NCBI GenBank assembly: GCA_032160545.1
Contig: JAVHVN010000104.1
Span: forward strand, 1 to 14,861
Reading direction: 5' to 3'
Source of the DNA: DATGFB01 sp032160545
Lineage (GTDB): Bacteria > Actinomycetota > Actinomycetes > Mycobacteriales > Jatrophihabitantaceae
Length of the DNA: 14,861 bases
The position numbers were made by a program, and so were the translations under genes. How positions within the stretch are numbered: position 1 is the stretch's first letter; the number at the start of each line of letters is the position of its first letter. Under the pieces are notes generated by a model. The model did no database searches and was not told the DNA's origin. It saw nothing but the letters and a program-made list of their open reading frames with translations. Positions 12,539 through 14,861 of the stretch are shown here, one piece after another.

Positions 12539-14044
12539 ATGACCGAGATCGACCCGATGTTCCTTGCTCTGCCGGCGCGCGAACTCGGAGCGGCAGCCCT
12601 GCAGCGGGCCGTCGAACTCGGTGCCGAACACGCCGACTTCCGCTTCGAGCGCATCCGGGTCGCGACGATCGGCCTGCGCGACGCGCAGCTCGACTCCACC
12701 GCCGACAGTGAGGACACCGGGCTGTCCGTGCGAGTCGTCCACGACGGCGCATGGGGCTTCGCGAGCGGAGTGGCACGCACGGTCGACGCCGCGGCCGCAC
12801 TCGCCGACCAGGCGGTGGCGACGGCCCGGCTGTCGCGGGTGCTCAGCTCCAACCCGGTCGCGCTCGCGCCCGAGCCCGTGCACGCCAGCACCAGCTGGGT
12901 CTCGGCCTACGACATCAACCCGTTCGACGTCTCGGAGGCCGAGCGGATCGCACGGCTGACGGAGCTTTCCGAGCGGCTGCTGGCCGCCGACGGTGTCGAC
13001 CACGTCGACGCCGGCCTGACGCAGGTCCTCGAGAACAAGTACTACGCCGACACCGCCGGCACCGTCACGACCCAGCAGCGGGTGCGCCTGCACCCGGTGT
13101 TCACCGCGGTGAACGTCGACCGCGGCGCCGGCGCGTTCTCGTCCATGCGCACGCTGGCACCGCCCGCAGGGCGCGGATGGGAGTACCTGACCGGCGCCGG
13201 CTGGGACTGGGACACCGAGATCGACGAGCTGCCCGGGCTGCTGCGCGAGCACGTCAAGGCGCCGAGTGTCGAGGCGGGTCACTACGACCTGGTGATCGAT
13301 CCGTCCAACCTCTGGCTCACCATCCACGAATCGGTCGGGCACGCCACCGAGCTCGACCGCGCGCTCGGCTACGAGGCGGCCTACGCGGGCACCACGTTCG
13401 CCACGCTCGACAAGCTCAACTCGCTGCAGTACGGCAGCGCCGTCATGAACGTGACCGGCGACCGCACCGCCGAACACGGGCTCGCGACGATCGGCTACGA
13501 CGACGAGGGCGTCGCCACCCAGCAGTTCGACATCGTGCGCGACGGCGTGCTCGTCGGTTACCAGCTCAACCGCCAGATGGCTCGTGACAACGGCTTCGAG
13601 CACTCGAACGGCTGCGCCTTCGCCGACTCGCCCGGGCACATCCCCTTGCAGCGCATGGCGAACGTCTCCCTGCAGCCGGCCCCGGACGGCCCCACGACGG
13701 GCGAGCTCATCGGCGGCGTCGAGCGCGGCATCTACGTCGTCGGCGACCGGTCCTGGTCGATCGACATGCAGCGCTTCAACTTCCAGTTCACCGGCCAGCA
13801 GTTCCACCGGATCGAGGACGGCCGGCTGGTCGGCCAATTGCGCGACGTCGCCTACCAAGCCACGACGACCGACTTCTGGGGGTCGATGGAGGCGGTCGGC
13901 GGGCCTCAGACCTACGTGCTCGGCGGCGCGTTCAACTGCGGCAAGGGCCAGCCCGGGCAGGTGGCCGCCGTGTCGCACGGGTGCCCGAGCGCACTGTTCC
14001 GCGATATCAACGTGCTGAACACCAGGTCGGAGGGCGGCCGGTGA
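12539..14044 (+). CDS. tldD: TldD/PmbA-family metalloprotease, catalytic TldD-type subunit
   Basis: A 501-residue cytoplasmic protein of the TldD/PmbA (peptidase U62) family. In Escherichia coli, TldD and TldE (PmbA) form a heterodimeric metalloprotease that digests unfolded peptides, matures microcin B17 and degrades the antitoxin CcdA. The metal-binding helix is clear: TIHESVGHATELDRALGYEA has HExxxH at His263, Glu264 and His268. A C-terminal cysteine cluster (NCGKGQPGQ with Cys467, then SHGCPSALF with Cys482) supplies the expected cysteine ligand region. FADSPGHIPLQRM and the strand GIYVVGDRSWSID are further family landmarks. Length is slightly above the usual 450-490. The ATG at 12539 gives a normal family N-terminus. 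The stop overlaps the next start as GTGA, so TldD and its partner are coupled. No RiPP precursor or toxin-antitoxin gene is seen beside it, so its substrate remains open. Confidence 0.92.
   Translation: MTEIDPMFLALPARELGAAALQRAVELGAEHADFRFERIRVATIGLRDAQLDSTADSEDTGLSVRVVHDGAWGFASGVARTVDAAAALADQAVATARLSRVLSSNPVALAPEPVHASTSWVSAYDINPFDVSEAERIARLTELSERLLAADGVDHVDAGLTQVLENKYYADTAGTVTTQQRVRLHPVFTAVNVDRGAGAFSSMRTLAPPAGRGWEYLTGAGWDWDTEIDELPGLLREHVKAPSVEAGHYDLVIDPSNLWLTIHESVGHATELDRALGYEAAYAGTTFATLDKLNSLQYGSAVMNVTGDRTAEHGLATIGYDDEGVATQQFDIVRDGVLVGYQLNRQMARDNGFEHSNGCAFADSPGHIPLQRMANVSLQPAPDGPTTGELIGGVERGIYVVGDRSWSIDMQRFNFQFTGQQFHRIEDGRLVGQLRDVAYQATTTDFWGSMEAVGGPQTYVLGGAFNCGKGQPGQVAAVSHGCPSALFRDINVLNTRSEGGR
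14029..14034 (+). promoter_or_regulatory. ribosome binding site of the TldE/PmbA-type gene
   Basis: GGAGGG inside the end of the TldD gene lies 6 bases before the GTG at 14041, a near-ideal site. It supports translation from the GTGA overlap. Confidence 0.6.
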
Positions 14045-14861
14045 TCATCGAACCGCAGCAGATCGTCGAGAGCGGTCTCGCGGCGTCCGGGGCGGACGGC
14101 TGCGTCGTCATCGCGTCCGAGCGCACCGAGGCGAATCTGAGGTGGGCCGCGAACAACCTCACCACGAACGGGCGCATGCACTCGCGGTCGGTCACGGTCG
14201 TCTCGACCTTCGACCGGGCGGCCGGGACGAGCGCCGGCGTGGTCACCCGCTCGGTCACGACCGCCGACGAGCTGACCGACCTGGTCCGTGCGTCCGAGGC
14301 GGCCGGCCGTGACGCCGTACCGGCCGACGACGCCATGCCGCTCGTCGAGTCGTACCCGGCCGACGACGACTGGGCGGGCGCACCCGCGGCGACCGGTGTC
14401 GAGGTCTTCGAACGCTTCGCCCCCGAGCTCGGCTCGGTGTTCGACAAGTGGCGCAGGGAGAACCGGCTGCTCTTCGGGTTCGCCGAGCACCAGATGACGT
14501 CCTACTTCCTCGGCACGTCCACGGGATTGCGGCGGCGCTTCGACCAACCGGACGGACGCCTCGAACTCAACGGCAAGTCGTCCGACTACGCCCGCTCGGC
14601 ATGGTCGGGCAACCACACCGAGGACTTCGCCGACATCGACGTCGCCGCGCTCACCGACGACCTCGACGTGCGCCTCGGCTGGGCGCAGCGGCGCATCGAC
14701 CTGCCGGCCGGGCGGTACGAGACGATCCTGCCGCCGACCGCGGTTGCCGACCTGATGATCTACGCGTACTGGACGGCCTCGGCGCGTGACGCCGACGAGG
14801 GGCGCAGCGTCTACGCCCGCCCCGGGGGCACCCGGATCGGCGAGCGGCTCTCGCCGTTGCC
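14041..14861 (+). CDS. pmbA: TldE/PmbA-type partner subunit of TldD, N-terminal part (3' end outside window)
   Basis: The frame stays open from GTG at 14041 to the right edge, giving 273 residues of an expected 440-460. It is homologous to the upstream TldD-type protein: AGRYETILPPTAVADLMIYA (223-242) aligns with TldD's AGHYDLVIDPSNLWLTIHES, but Ile240, Tyr241 and Thr245 stand at the positions of the HExxxH metal ligands. That is the pattern of the non-catalytic TldE/PmbA subunit. The N-terminal part has the family's alternating strands (CVVIASERTEANLRWAANN, then SVTVVSTFD). The start GTG overlaps the tldD stop as GTGA and has GGAGGG 6 bases upstream, so equimolar translation with tldD is likely. 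The two proteins would form a cytoplasmic heterodimeric protease. The C-terminal half is missing only because the window ends. Confidence 0.88.
   Translation, partial: MIIEPQQIVESGLAASGADGCVVIASERTEANLRWAANNLTTNGRMHSRSVTVVSTFDRAAGTSAGVVTRSVTTADELTDLVRASEAAGRDAVPADDAMPLVESYPADDDWAGAPAATGVEVFERFAPELGSVFDKWRRENRLLFGFAEHQMTSYFLGTSTGLRRRFDQPDGRLELNGKSSDYARSAWSGNHTEDFADIDVAALTDDLDVRLGWAQRRIDLPAGRYETILPPTAVADLMIYAYWTASARDADEGRSVYARPGGTRIGERLSPL

Noticed and set aside
12410..13978. 522-residue open frame on the minus strand opposite tldD
   Set aside because: The plus-strand frame has all TldD motifs. The antisense frame is Arg/Gly/Val/Asp-rich without domains, a typical shadow.
1..14861. CRISPR arrays, insertion sequences, tRNA genes or a prophage/defence island
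   Set aside because: No spaced direct repeats, transposase or integrase motifs, tRNA-like cloverleafs or compositional breaks were seen by eye on either strand.

Overview
The window is extremely GC-rich (codon third positions are almost all G or C) and reads as chromosomal core DNA of an actinomycete (Actinomycetota). Pointers to this are a DivIVA-type polar-growth protein beside a giant coiled-coil protein, a Ddn-like F420-dependent oxidoreductase, a split acyl-CoA dehydrogenase pair of the kind known from mycobacteria, many GTG starts, GTGA stop/start overlaps and several apparently leaderless genes. I cannot name the genus. There are no mobile elements, CRISPR arrays, tRNA or rRNA genes; gene density is high and the longest gene-free stretch is about 120 bases.

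Layout. At the left edge (1-614, +) is the C-terminal half of an APC-family amino acid permease. From about 6550 down to 633, five genes lie on the minus strand, in transcription order: a medium/long-chain acyl-CoA ligase (4909-6549), an isocitrate lyase/PEP mutase superfamily protein (4101-4871), a 593-residue hendecad coiled-coil protein (2199-3980), a DivIVA-domain coiled-coil protein (1172-2149) and a hotdog-fold thioesterase (633-1085). Divergent from the ligase, sharing a roughly 45-base promoter region with two abutting inverted repeats, is a plus-strand operon with GTGA-coupled genes: acyl-CoA dehydrogenase alpha (6598-7797), acyl-CoA dehydrogenase beta (7794-8867) and a Ddn-like F420-dependent reductase (8864-9379). 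Ligase and dehydrogenase pair together would activate and desaturate an acyl substrate, so the divergent unit is probably an acyl-CoA catabolic module under one regulator that lies outside the window.

To the right is a CapA-type metallophosphatase-fold lipoprotein (9404-10621, +), whose 3' end overlaps a small two-helix membrane protein on the other strand (10612-10953, -). Then comes a lipoprotein zinc metallopeptidase (11050-12516, +), and a coupled TldD/TldE(PmbA)-type protease pair (12539-14044 and 14041-past the right edge, +).

Most notable observation: the 488-residue metallopeptidase lipoprotein is an internal tandem duplication. Its first half keeps the HEFGH/ESQAD zinc site. Its second half repeats the same fold pattern, including all four cysteines, but has lost every zinc ligand, so it looks like an active domain fused to its own pseudo-enzyme copy. 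The neighbouring dehydrogenase and TldD/TldE pairs show the same theme with separate genes: one catalytic partner and one that has lost the catalytic residues. I found no convincing new defence, mobile or RNA system.
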